In this document: piece by piece, positions 23,351 to 31,699 of the stretch
Position numbering within the stretch: position 1 is the stretch's first letter
Layout of the letters: the number at the start of each line of letters is the position of its first letter
NCBI GenBank assembly: GCA_965220985.1
Contig: OZ244854.1
Coordinates: 3,038,001 to 3,102,000 of the forward strand
Source of the DNA: JAPPHA01 sp965220985
GTDB lineage: Bacteria > Pseudomonadota > Alphaproteobacteria > Rhodobacterales > Rhodobacteraceae
Direction of reading: 5' to 3'
Length of the DNA: 64,000 bases
The notes under the pieces: generated by a model
Database searches by the model: none
What the model saw: the letters and a program-made list of their open reading frames with translations, nothing else
Told to the model about the DNA's origin: nothing
Program-made: the position numbers and the translations under genes

Positions 23351-24130
23351 ATGGATCTGGGGATCAGTGGAAAACGCGCCATAGTCTGTGCGGGGTCGAA
23401 GGGCCTGGGGCGCGGTTGCGCGATGGCTCTGGCAGAAGCGGGTGTGGAATTGGTTCTCAATGGCAGAAACGCAGAGTCCCTCGAAATCACTGCAGATCAG
23501 ATCAGGGAGACTCACGGAGTCAAGGTGACGCCGATCGCAGCAGACATCACGACCGATGAAGGCCGGGCCGCTGTCGTCGAGGCAGCGGGTGTCCCGGACA
23601 TTCTCGTCAACAATGCGGGCGGACCTCCACCTGGGTTGTGGAGCGACTGGACACGCGATGACTTCATCGCCGCGCTCGATGCCAACATGCTGACCGCGAT
23701 CGACATGATGACCCGCTGTCTGCCCGAAATGATGAATCGCGGTTGGGGCAGGGTGGTCAACATCACGTCCCAGTCGGTAAAGGCGCCAGTTCCGGTGCTC
23801 GGACTGTCGAACGCCGCGCGAACGGGACTGACCGGTTACGTTGCCGGCACGTCACGACAGGTCGCGGCCTCCGGCGTCACCATCAACAATCTTCTTCCCG
23901 GCATCCATGCGACCGACCGGGCGATTTCTCTCGATACGGACGTCGCGGTCAAGAAGGGCATATCTCTGGAAGAAGCCAAGGCCGAACGGTGCGCAACCAT
24001 TCCGGTCGGACGTTACGGGACACCGGAAGAGTTCGGGAAGGCGTGCGCCTTTCTTTGTTCGGTTCACGCGGGTTTCATCGTCGGACAGAATCTACTTCTT
24101 GATGGCGGCGCGGTGGTGTCGACCATCTGA
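23351..24130 (+). CDS. Atypical short-chain dehydrogenase/reductase lacking the Tyr-Lys pair
   Basis: A 259-residue SDR. The cofactor motif is CAGSKGLGRG (residues 13-22) and the NNAG motif is NNAGG at 87-91, followed by the subgroup mark PPPG. The catalytic Ser is S140 (VVNITS), but the YxxxK expected at about 153-157 reads SNAAR, so Tyr and Lys are replaced by Ser and Arg. It belongs to a divergent SDR subgroup often annotated as 3-oxoacyl-ACP reductase; its reaction is unknown. It lies after the second sugar transporter and may act on the same sugar. Confidence 0.85.
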   Translation: MDLGISGKRAIVCAGSKGLGRGCAMALAEAGVELVLNGRNAESLEITADQIRETHGVKVTPIAADITTDEGRAAVVEAAGVPDILVNNAGGPPPGLWSDWTRDDFIAALDANMLTAIDMMTRCLPEMMNRGWGRVVNITSQSVKAPVPVLGLSNAARTGLTGYVAGTSRQVAASGVTINNLLPGIHATDRAISLDTDVAVKKGISLEEAKAERCATIPVGRYGTPEEFGKACAFLCSVHAGFIVGQNLLLDGGAVVSTI

Positions 24131-24449
24131 CCCCATGAGCCCCTTGGCCAATGAAATTCGCGGTTTCCCTTGCAGACTGACGTGTCGCTTGACATCAGGA
24201 AGAGCCGAACGAGCATTGATCGCCTGGCGAACTTGACTGCTCTGATCGCCGCTGGACTTGGGCCTCGTGAACCATCGGCGCTTGGCCTCCTGTCGAACGG
24301 CCATGGTGCTTCGAGGCATAGTTTTCTGGATTTTCTCTGTTTTCTCAAAAATTTGTCAGAATCAGAGGGCTTGCGAGAACAATTTTTTGTTGCTAACCGA
24401 ATGCAGTAACCAAGTTGTTTTGTCAGATAATGCGTTTCAGGTGGCGCGG
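24131..24449. other. 319-base gap before the orphan ATPase
   Basis: I see no gene with a ribosome binding site here. The open frame of the ATPase extends back to 24258, but the translation before about 24440 is unlike an ABC protein, so I treat it as leader. Confidence 0.35.
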
Positions 24450-25532
24450 GTGGCGGAAGACGACATTATTCTCGATATACGTGATGTCTCCCGAAAGTTT
24501 GGCCGGATCACCGCCGTGGACCGGGCAAGGGTGGCGTTGCGAAGAGGCGAGGTGACATGCCTGCTGGGCGCGTCGGGGTGTGGCAAGTCGACACTGCTGC
24601 GAATCGCGGCAGGCGTGGACCGTCAGAATTCTGGCGAGATCGTCATCGACGGAACAATCGTCTCCGATGATCGGACTCATTTGGCTCCTGAACGCAGAAA
24701 CATCGGTCTGATGTTCCAGGACTTCGCCCTGTTCCCGCACCTCAGTGTCGCTGACAACATCGCGTTCGGACTGCGCGGCACGCGGCGTGACAAGGCGTCG
24801 CGGGTGAGGGACATGCTGCGTCGTGTCAACCTCGACGGGATCGGAAAGAAATTCCCGGATCAACTGTCAGGCGGCGAACAGCAGCGGGTCGCATTGGCGC
24901 GCGCACTGGCGCCGGCACCACCGATCATGCTGATGGATGAACCATTCTCGGACCTTGATGGACGGCTGCGCGACGAGGTGCGAAACGCGACCCTGAAACT
25001 CGTCAGGGAGGAAGGCACGACCGTTCTGCTGATCACTCACGAGCCAGAAGAGGCCATGCTGCTGGCGGATCAGATCGCTCTCATGCGTGCCGGTCACATT
25101 GTCCAGACCGGCGCCCCGAATCGTGTGTACAACGGTCCCGTCGACAAGGCTGCTGCTGCGTTCTTTTCGGAAATCAATGTCATTTCAGGCAAGTCGGACG
25201 GTGCGACGGTCGAGACACCGTTCGGATCGTTCTCGGCACCCGGGACAGAAGCGGGCGTCGATGTCGACATCGTTATCAGACCCCATCACTTGCGGCTGGA
25301 TTTCGACCGAAACGGCCGTGGCCCGAACCCGACGGCAGAAGAAGGCATCCCCGCGCGAGGCATCGTTGAACAGGCGAGGTTCCTGGGCGGCCATAGCCTC
25401 GTCGATCTCAGAATGGAGTTCAAGGGGGTCGTTCTCAAGGCATCGGTGCCGGGCATCTTCATGCCGCAAAAGGGAACGCCGCTTTGGCTGTCGCTGCGGA
25501 GGAACCGTTGTCTGATCTTTGCTCGATCGTGA
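24450..25532 (+). CDS. ABC transporter ATP-binding protein, FbpC/PotA-like, orphan
   Basis: About 360 residues from the GTG at 24450, which has AGGTGG 5 bases upstream. Other in-frame starts (24420, 24258) are possible. Walker A is GASGCGKST, the signature LSGGEQQR, Walker B IMLMDEPFSDLD, and H-loop THEPEEAM. The C-terminal part (VYNGPVDKAAAAFF, then a TOBE-like region) resembles ferric-iron importers of the FbpC type. No permease or binding protein lies beside it, so it either serves a distant transporter or is a remnant. Confidence 0.8.
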   Translation: MAEDDIILDIRDVSRKFGRITAVDRARVALRRGEVTCLLGASGCGKSTLLRIAAGVDRQNSGEIVIDGTIVSDDRTHLAPERRNIGLMFQDFALFPHLSVADNIAFGLRGTRRDKASRVRDMLRRVNLDGIGKKFPDQLSGGEQQRVALARALAPAPPIMLMDEPFSDLDGRLRDEVRNATLKLVREEGTTVLLITHEPEEAMLLADQIALMRAGHIVQTGAPNRVYNGPVDKAAAAFFSEINVISGKSDGATVETPFGSFSAPGTEAGVDVDIVIRPHHLRLDFDRNGRGPNPTAEEGIPARGIVEQARFLGGHSLVDLRMEFKGVVLKASVPGIFMPQKGTPLWLSLRRNRCLIFARS

Positions 25533-25620
25533 AACAGCCTGCAATGGCGAACAGTCGGGAACACCCGAAGCCGGGGACGGATGGTCGTCGGGTCAAACCA
25601 GTCATCGCCGAGGCCGCAAA

Positions 25621-26121
25621 ATGAACGAACCTGACATTCGCCTCGAAACCGAAGACGATCTTGATGGTATCGATCGGCTCCTTCGTGAGTCCTTCCCGAC
25701 TTCGCTCGAAGCCCGACTCGTCCGAATGCTGCGCGATGACGGAGATTGCGTGTATTCGTTCGTTGCCCTCGAAGGCCAGGAAATCGTCGGCCAAGCGTTG
25801 TTTTCGAAACTGTCTGAGCCAGCCAACTCGCTGGGGCTCGCACCGGTTGCGGTTGCGGCGTCACGACGTCGCCAGGGGATCGCCGCCGCATTGATCGAGG
25901 CCGGCATCGAGAGGGCAAAGGCAGACGCCTGGCAGGCGATCGTCGTGCTTGGAGACCCTGCCTACTATCAACGCTTCGGCTTCAATCCGGAGGCGGTCGC
26001 CCACATGAATTGTGCATACGCTGGACCATATCTCATGGGGCTGGGGCTGGTGGAAAATTCCTTTTCGGGAAGCCGGATAGCTTACGGGCAGGCGTTTTCC
26101 GAAATCGAGGAGTCGGCCTGA
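25621..26121 (+). CDS. GNAT-family N-acetyltransferase (YhbS-like)
   Basis: A 166-residue acetyltransferase. The acetyl-CoA motif is VAASRRRQGIAAALIEAG (about residues 79-96), preceded by the beta-strand LGLAPVAV and followed by VVLGDPAYYQRFGFNP, the mark of the YhbS subgroup. The start at 25621 was preferred over 25519 because the domain begins at once and GAGG lies upstream. The substrate is unknown. Confidence 0.87.
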   Translation: MNEPDIRLETEDDLDGIDRLLRESFPTSLEARLVRMLRDDGDCVYSFVALEGQEIVGQALFSKLSEPANSLGLAPVAVAASRRRQGIAAALIEAGIERAKADAWQAIVVLGDPAYYQRFGFNPEAVAHMNCAYAGPYLMGLGLVENSFSGSRIAYGQAFSEIEESA

Positions 26122-26181
26122 TACGGCACCCTGGCCGCGATGCCGATTTCGGGCGGAGCAATCCAAATCCGCAGGACCTCG

Positions 26182-27027
26182 TCAGTTCAGCGCAATGCTG
26201 ATGCCTCGTCGCCCCGCCAGGTCGCAAAAATACTGCCACGCAACCCGACCGGAGCGACTGCCCCGCGTGCGTTGCCACTCGATCGCCTCGGCGAACAGTG
26301 TCTCGTCGGAAATTTCCACACCGTAAGCGTCGCAATACCGACGAATCATGGCGAGGTACTGGTCCTGGCTGCAAGGGTGAATGCCAAGCCACAATCCGAA
26401 TCGATCGGAGAGCGAGACCTTCTCGTCCACCGCTTCAGATGGTGAAATTGCAGTCGATCGTTCGTTCTCGATCATGTCTCGCGGCATCAAATGGCGACGA
26501 TTCGAGGTCGCGTAAAACAGGACATTGGCTGGACGTCCCTCGATTCCGCCGTCCAGTATCGCCTTGAGAGACTTGTAGTGGTTGTCCTCGTAACTGAAGC
26601 TGAGATCGTCGCAAAACAGGAGAATTCGGTGCTCTGTCTCTCTCAGCAACTGCATCAGGCGCCCGATCGATGGCAGATCTTCGCGCTGGATTTCGATCAG
26701 GCGCAGCGGGGTTTCGAGGCTGACGACCCGGTGGATTGCCTTGATCAGCGATGACTTGCCCATCCCGCGTGCGCCCCAGACCAGCGCATTGTTTGCCGCG
26801 TGTCCATTGGCGAACTGGCGCGTGTTTGCGAGCAGGATGTCGCGCGGGCGATCGATTCCGACCAGGAGATCGACGTCGATGCGGTTGACGACAGGGACTG
26901 GGTCGAGCCGCTCGGGGTCGACGTGCCAGACAAAGGCATCGGCCACCGACAGGTCCGGAATTTGGGGAGTTTGGGGGCCCAGTCGTTCGATCGCCTCGGC
27001 AATTCGCCCGAGCAGGTCAGCGCTCAC
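26182..27027 (-). CDS. DUF815-family AAA-type ATPase
   Basis: A 281-residue P-loop ATPase of the DUF815 family. Walker A is WGARGMGKSS (about residues 83-92), Walker B is RILLFCDDLSF, and an AAA-like sensor region follows (NVLFYATSNRRHLMPRDM). The family is conserved but lacks a settled function. The start overlaps the tatC stop by 4 bases, so it is likely translated from the tat transcript. Confidence 0.88.
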   Translation of the reverse strand: MSADLLGRIAEAIERLGPQTPQIPDLSVADAFVWHVDPERLDPVPVVNRIDVDLLVGIDRPRDILLANTRQFANGHAANNALVWGARGMGKSSLIKAIHRVVSLETPLRLIEIQREDLPSIGRLMQLLRETEHRILLFCDDLSFSYEDNHYKSLKAILDGGIEGRPANVLFYATSNRRHLMPRDMIENERSTAISPSEAVDEKVSLSDRFGLWLGIHPCSQDQYLAMIRRYCDAYGVEISDETLFAEAIEWQRTRGSRSGRVAWQYFCDLAGRRGISIALN

Positions 27028-27914
27028 CGAATCTTCTCCGCATCGGAATCGTCGTCTTCATCGAAATAGCCTGCCGCCCTGAGGCGGGCGATTCGACGGC
27101 GCTCGACCATGGCAACCAGCTGGATCGAGATCTCGTACAAGGCATAGACTGCCGCGAACAGAATGATCTGGGTGATGACGTCGGGCGGGGTGACGACGGC
27201 TGCGAGGCAGAGGATGCCGACGACGGCGTATTTTCGCATTCGCTTCATGCCATCGGACGTCACCAGTTCGGCCATTCCAAGAAGCGTCATGAGCACCGGC
27301 AACTGAAAGCAGATTCCGAAGGCGAAGATGAACTTGAGAGTGATGTCCAGCGACTCCCTGACAGAGCCGAGAAAGACAGTGGACAGTTCTTCGTTCGGAA
27401 CCGTGCCTTCGACAACGGCAACCGATCCGCTGCTGTTTGTCAGGATTTCGGTCAGTGTCGGAATGACGTCGGAAAACCCGATGAAGAAATTCATCGCAAG
27501 CGGCGTCACGACGTAGTGGGTGAAGGCGGCACCGAGCAGAAACAGCGCAGGAGAGGCAATGATGAACGGCAAGAACGCCTTTTTTTCGTTGCGATAAAGC
27601 CCCGGCGCGACAAATCGCCAGAGTTGATGGGCGATGACGGGAAACGACAATCCAAGTCCCATGACCACCGAAATCCGAAAGAGGACGAAGAACTTTTCTT
27701 GGGGTGCAGTGAAGATCAGTTGCGGATCCTGGCCTCGCGAGCGCAGGATTTCCGCGATCGGCTCGACAAGGAAGTCAAGCAGCGTCTCCGAAAACGCAAA
27801 GCAGATCAACATGCCTGCGATGAAAGCCAGCACCGAACGAATCAGTCTTGTCCGCAATTCTGCAAGATGCTCGACCAGCGGAGCGGCAGAAGCGTTGATA
27901 TCGTCCTCGCTCAT
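27024..27914 (-). CDS. tatC: Sec-independent translocase subunit TatC
   Basis: A 296-residue inner-membrane protein that recognises twin-arginine signal peptides. The family N-terminus LVEHLAELRTRLIRSVLAF and the first cytoplasmic loop are intact. Six transmembrane segments are predicted. The periplasmic loop before segment 4 carries extra residues (NSSGSVAVVEGTVPNEEL). It follows tatB by 14 bases and overlaps the DUF815 gene. Confidence 0.96.
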   Translation of the reverse strand: MSEDDINASAAPLVEHLAELRTRLIRSVLAFIAGMLICFAFSETLLDFLVEPIAEILRSRGQDPQLIFTAPQEKFFVLFRISVVMGLGLSFPVIAHQLWRFVAPGLYRNEKKAFLPFIIASPALFLLGAAFTHYVVTPLAMNFFIGFSDVIPTLTEILTNSSGSVAVVEGTVPNEELSTVFLGSVRESLDITLKFIFAFGICFQLPVLMTLLGMAELVTSDGMKRMRKYAVVGILCLAAVVTPPDVITQIILFAAVYALYEISIQLVAMVERRRIARLRAAGYFDEDDDSDAEKIR

Positions 27915-27928
27915 TTGCAGAGACGTCC

Positions 27929-28519
27929 TTAACCGCCTTGACCGGAAGGCTCTGCATGCGCTGGTGCGGCCGCCTTGGGCGCAGGCGCTTTCGATTTGCC
28001 CGATGATCCGGCAGCCTTGCTCGCTGGTTTCTTGGAACTTGCTTTGGCGCTGTCGTTCCCAGGCTTGGCAACCGGCTTGTCACTCGCGGAATCCGTGCCC
28101 GCTTTCGGTTGCGGCGGGGCTGCAGCAGTGTCGGTATTGTCGCCTGCGTCTGCCTCGGGTCCCGAGACAGCCTCGTCGACTTCGCGCTGTTTCTTGACCC
28201 GGTCGGCATGCTCGCGCGCAGCATCGATCGGTTTCTGTTTCTTCTGGTCGGGAAGATCCGACGAGTTCAACGTGTTGCGGATATCGTCGAAACCGAAACT
28301 CGTGGCGTTGCCGGCGTCCTGGAAGGTCTTCTTGACTTCATTGACGCCAGTTTCGTCAGCGGCACGCTCCATGGCGCGCTGGAATTCCCTCGCCATGCCG
28401 CGGGCCTTGCCGACGAAGCGTCCAACGGTTCGGAACAGTTTGGGCAGCTCTTTCGGGCCGACAACGATCAGTGCGACCACGCCGATGACGAGCAGTTCCG
28501 ACCAACCGATATCCAACAC
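27929..28519 (-). CDS. tatB: Sec-independent translocase subunit TatB
   Basis: A 196-residue protein. The single N-terminal membrane helix reads MLDIGWSELLVIGVVALIVV, followed by the conserved GPKELPKLFRTVGRFVGKAR. Then comes a basic amphipathic helix and a long, low-complexity tail rich in Lys, Ala and Pro, longer than in E. coli but common in this class. It lies between tatA and tatC. Confidence 0.95.
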   Translation of the reverse strand: MLDIGWSELLVIGVVALIVVGPKELPKLFRTVGRFVGKARGMAREFQRAMERAADETGVNEVKKTFQDAGNATSFGFDDIRNTLNSSDLPDQKKQKPIDAAREHADRVKKQREVDEAVSGPEADAGDNTDTAAAPPQPKAGTDSASDKPVAKPGNDSAKASSKKPASKAAGSSGKSKAPAPKAAAPAHAEPSGQGG

Positions 28520-28546
28520 AGTCAGGCAGTCCTTTTACAACCGCAC

Positions 28547-28801
28547 TCAGCTCTCTCCGGATGAATCTCGCTTTTTCTCCGGTTTCACTTCGACGGTCTC
28601 CGCGGATGAATCCTCAATGATTCCATCCATTTCGGTCTTGCCTTCCTTGACGCCCCGCTTGAATGCGGTGATGCCCTTTCCGACTTCGCCCATCAGTGAC
28701 GAGATCTTGCCGCGGCCAAACAGAACCAGCACCATGATCGCGATCAGCAGTAGGCCGGGCAATCCGATGTTCTGCAGCATTCCAGGAATGATTGGACTCA
28801 T
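28547..28801 (-). CDS. tatA: Sec-independent translocase subunit TatA
   Basis: An 84-residue protein, pore-forming subunit of the Tat system. The membrane helix reads GLPGLLLIAIMVLVLFGRGK, followed by the amphipathic helix ISSLMGEVGKGITAFKRGVK. I chose 28801 because AGGAGG lies 5 bases upstream; an in-frame start 7 codons earlier lacks this. Confidence 0.94.
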   Translation of the reverse strand: MSPIIPGMLQNIGLPGLLLIAIMVLVLFGRGKISSLMGEVGKGITAFKRGVKEGKTEMDGIIEDSSAETVEVKPEKKRDSSGES

Positions 28802-29000
28802 CAGTTCCTCCTGTCGTCTCAATGCGTGTGGGAATTTCCCGACTTATCGCACGGAATGTCCTTGCACGTATGTATGTCTTTTCGAGCGTTTATACAAAGC
28901 CCGAATTCGTCCGTTGTCGACCGATGCCCCAATTGGCACGGCAAGTCGCCAAGGATTGGCGATGATCGGGTGAGTGGACGGACATGAATTTGCCACGGAG

Positions 29001-30104
29001 CTATCCTCGTCCACCTTGGAGCAGAGGAACCGGGTCGACGCTCTCGGTTCCCCGCCTGACTTGGTAATGAAAAAGGGGCGGGGACCCGCTGGCCACTTGC
29101 CCGACAACCTGGCCCCGCCGCACTTGATCGCCCTTGACCAGGGTCACGCCGGTTATCTTGCTGTAGACGGTGTAGAGATTGTCGTCATGGCGAATCAGCA
29201 CGATGGTCGAGTGAGTCTCGGACGGCGAAACAAGGACAACCGCACCATCATCGGAGGCACGGACCGACGTACCGGCAGGAGCGCTGAAATCGACTCCGTG
29301 ACTGCCACCAGCACCCGACGAGTATGGACGAACGATCTGTCCATCAACCGGCATGAGAAGCCCTGTGCCTGGGTCGGACAGCGCGGCCAGGGGTGCGGCG
29401 GCGGTTTCGGTGACCGATTCGCTGACTTCGGTCGCCTCACCTTCGTCCCTTGCGGGCAATGATGCGGGAACAACCGGCTCAATGGCGCCTTCATCTTCGT
29501 TCTGCGGATCTTCGGAAAGCGAACTCGCTCGGGCCGGCGGAATCGTGGCCGCTGTTTCCGAAGGGGGAGTCTCGCCGCGATCCGTATCCTGGACAGGCTC
29601 TGCGGGTTCGGTCGTGGCCGTCATCGGCGTTTGCCGAGGTTCGTCCGAGTTCAGTGCAGGAAGCGGTTCTTCGCTCAGTGCGGAATCGCCGCTGCGGCCG
29701 ATCGCCGATCCTGCGATTGCCGCAAGCTCCTTGACGCTTTGGCCGCGCGATGCCGTCGCAGGTACGGCGAAGACTTCGCCGGGACGCGGATTGTAGCTGG
29801 TCCCCAGTCCGTTGTGATGCGCAAGCTGCGCGACCGTGAGGCCAGCCCGCGCGGAGATCGACTCAAGCGTGTCTCCCGGTTGCGATATGATCGCTCGCCG
29901 ATCTCCGATGCGAAAGATCCCGTCTGAACCTGGTCTTGGCGACTGCGCGGTTTCGATGCTCCGACCGGGTTGCCTTGTTTCGACCAGGCTGGAACCGGGT
30001 CCGCATCCGGCTGCAATCGCAAGGCAAAGCAGCAGGGCCACGGCATTTCGCGCTTTCACCCGACGGTGTTCGGGAACGCAACTGGATTTGCGGTGAGGTT
30101 TCAT
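29001..30104 (-). CDS. LysM plus degenerate LytM (M23) lipoprotein, NlpD-like
   Basis: A 367-residue predicted lipoprotein: a basic start, a hydrophobic stretch and the lipobox LAIAAGC with Cys34. One LysM domain lies at about 68-115 (SQPGDTLESISARAGLTVAQ). A long Glu/Pro/Thr-rich linker follows, then an M23/LytM domain in the last 110 residues (GGSHGVDFSAPAGTSVRASD). One zinc motif (HGVD) is there, but the final HxH reads LFHYQV and the mid-domain His is lost (LYTVYSKI), so it is probably not an active peptidase. It more likely activates amidases, as NlpD and EnvC do. Start 30131 is also possible. It follows pcm with a short overlap or 16-base gap. Confidence 0.85.
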   Translation of the reverse strand: MKPHRKSSCVPEHRRVKARNAVALLLCLAIAAGCGPGSSLVETRQPGRSIETAQSPRPGSDGIFRIGDRRAIISQPGDTLESISARAGLTVAQLAHHNGLGTSYNPRPGEVFAVPATASRGQSVKELAAIAGSAIGRSGDSALSEEPLPALNSDEPRQTPMTATTEPAEPVQDTDRGETPPSETAATIPPARASSLSEDPQNEDEGAIEPVVPASLPARDEGEATEVSESVTETAAAPLAALSDPGTGLLMPVDGQIVRPYSSGAGGSHGVDFSAPAGTSVRASDDGAVVLVSPSETHSTIVLIRHDDNLYTVYSKITGVTLVKGDQVRRGQVVGQVASGSPPLFHYQVRRGTESVDPVPLLQGGRG

Positions 30105-30120
30105 GGCGCAATCATCGTTC

Positions 30121-30768
30121 TCAATGCGCATCAGCGTCAGGGATGCCGTCGATCAACGGCACGAATCTGACATAATTCAGTTCCTCGTAAAAGGGGCCGA
30201 CTTCGGTCATTTTCAGTTTGATCAACCTTTGTATGTCATCGGTCTGGCCGACCGGCAGCACCATGATCCCGCCAATCGCCAATTGCTCCATCAGGGACTG
30301 CGGGGTGTCTTCGGCTGCAGCTGTCACGATGATCCGATCGAAGGGCGACTGATTCGGCATGCCCAGCGAACCGTCGCCATGGACGGAGGTGATGTTCGAA
30401 ATCCGAAGTTTGCGAAACGCTTCGCGCGCGCCTTGATAGAGGTTTTGATGACGCTCGATCGTGTAAACCCGACGTGCAAGCTTCGAGAGAACGGCAGCCT
30501 GATAGCCGGAACCGGTTCCGATCTCGAGCACCTTGTGGTGGGGCTCGACTTCCAGAACCTCGGTCATGATCCCGACGACGGATGGCTGGCTGATTGTCTG
30601 GCCGCACGCGATCGGGAGCGGCGTGTTGTCGTAGGCGCGGTCAACGAATCGGCCGGGCAAGAAGCAGTGGCGCGGCGTCGACTCCATTGCGGCCAGGACA
30701 TTCGGGTCCGTCACGCCCTGGTTCCGCAGTTCCTGAATGAATCTCAGCCTGTGGGCTGAAGGAATCAT
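30121..30768 (-). CDS. pcm: Protein-L-isoaspartate O-methyltransferase
   Basis: A 215-residue repair methyltransferase that methylates L-isoaspartyl residues in damaged proteins. The SAM motif is VLEIGTGSGYQAAVLSKL (about residues 80-97). The family motifs PLPIACGQTISQPSVVGIM and IIVTAAAEDTPQSL are intact. Start overlaps the surE stop by 4 bases. Confidence 0.95.
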   Translation of the reverse strand: MIPSAHRLRFIQELRNQGVTDPNVLAAMESTPRHCFLPGRFVDRAYDNTPLPIACGQTISQPSVVGIMTEVLEVEPHHKVLEIGTGSGYQAAVLSKLARRVYTIERHQNLYQGAREAFRKLRISNITSVHGDGSLGMPNQSPFDRIIVTAAAEDTPQSLMEQLAIGGIMVLPVGQTDDIQRLIKLKMTEVGPFYEELNYVRFVPLIDGIPDADAH

Positions 30769-31556
30769 CGATCAAACGCTCCGTCGAGTTTTTCCATGGC
30801 CTCCCGCGATGTCAGGTCGGCGTGCAGCGGCGTGACCGAAATGTATCCGTCGAGGTTGGCGTGGACATCGGTTCCGGGCAGCGTTGGCAGATCCTGGGCG
30901 GCCCCCTTGATGAACAGGAAATCGCGATTTGACGGAGAGCGGTAAGGCAAGACGCTGAATTCTCCATGACGCCGAAGCCCTTGCGTCGCAAGTCGTGTTC
31001 CCTTGACGTCGGACGCTGTTTCCGGTGGGAAATTGACATTGAAGAACAAGCCATATTCGCCCGACGTGTGCCAGATGTCCAGTTCAAGGAGCCTTCGGAC
31101 GACGGGCGCGCCATGGACCTGTGCAGCTTCGAAGATTGACCCGCCGCCCAGATTTCGCGGGCCGCAGTATTGCGACAGGGCGATGCTTCGGACGCCATGC
31201 AGCGCCGCTTCCATCGTCGCACCGACGGTTCCCGAATAGACCGTGTTCTCGCCGGAATTGTTGCCCCTGTTGACACCTGACAGAACCAGGTCGGGACGAT
31301 TGTCGGACATGATGTGAAACAGCCCGGCGAGAACGCAGTCAGCCGGCGTTCCGTCGAGCGCGAAGCGACGAGGTCCGCTTGTCTCCAGTCTCATGGGATT
31401 GACGTACGAAACGCAGTGTCCCACGCCCGATCGTTCGTCACGCGGGGCGACGGTCCAGACCTCCCCGTCACGACCGGCAAGATCGCGAGCGATTTCGTCG
31501 AGAACAGCCAGCCCAGGCGCATCGATGCCGTCGTCATTCGTAATCAGTATTCTCAC
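30765..31556 (-). CDS. surE: 5'-nucleotidase SurE
   Basis: A 263-residue metal-dependent nucleotidase. The N-terminal ligands are MRILITNDDGIDAPGLAVL (Asp8, Asp9), with SGVNRGNNSGENTVYSGT as the second motif. It is coupled to pcm by a 4-base overlap, the usual arrangement. Confidence 0.96.
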   Translation of the reverse strand: MRILITNDDGIDAPGLAVLDEIARDLAGRDGEVWTVAPRDERSGVGHCVSYVNPMRLETSGPRRFALDGTPADCVLAGLFHIMSDNRPDLVLSGVNRGNNSGENTVYSGTVGATMEAALHGVRSIALSQYCGPRNLGGGSIFEAAQVHGAPVVRRLLELDIWHTSGEYGLFFNVNFPPETASDVKGTRLATQGLRRHGEFSVLPYRSPSNRDFLFIKGAAQDLPTLPGTDVHANLDGYISVTPLHADLTSREAMEKLDGAFDR

Positions 31557-31699
31557 GTTTCAAACCTTGTGTCTTTGCTGGCGCGTTCAAGCCTGTCCAA
31601 GCCGGTCGCGCGGCGGCGGTCTCGGACTCGTCTCGCGTCGGCACGATCTGGGGCAAGCAACCCGGGATTGCCGATCGAAATGAAGTGCGGGGCCCGAAG

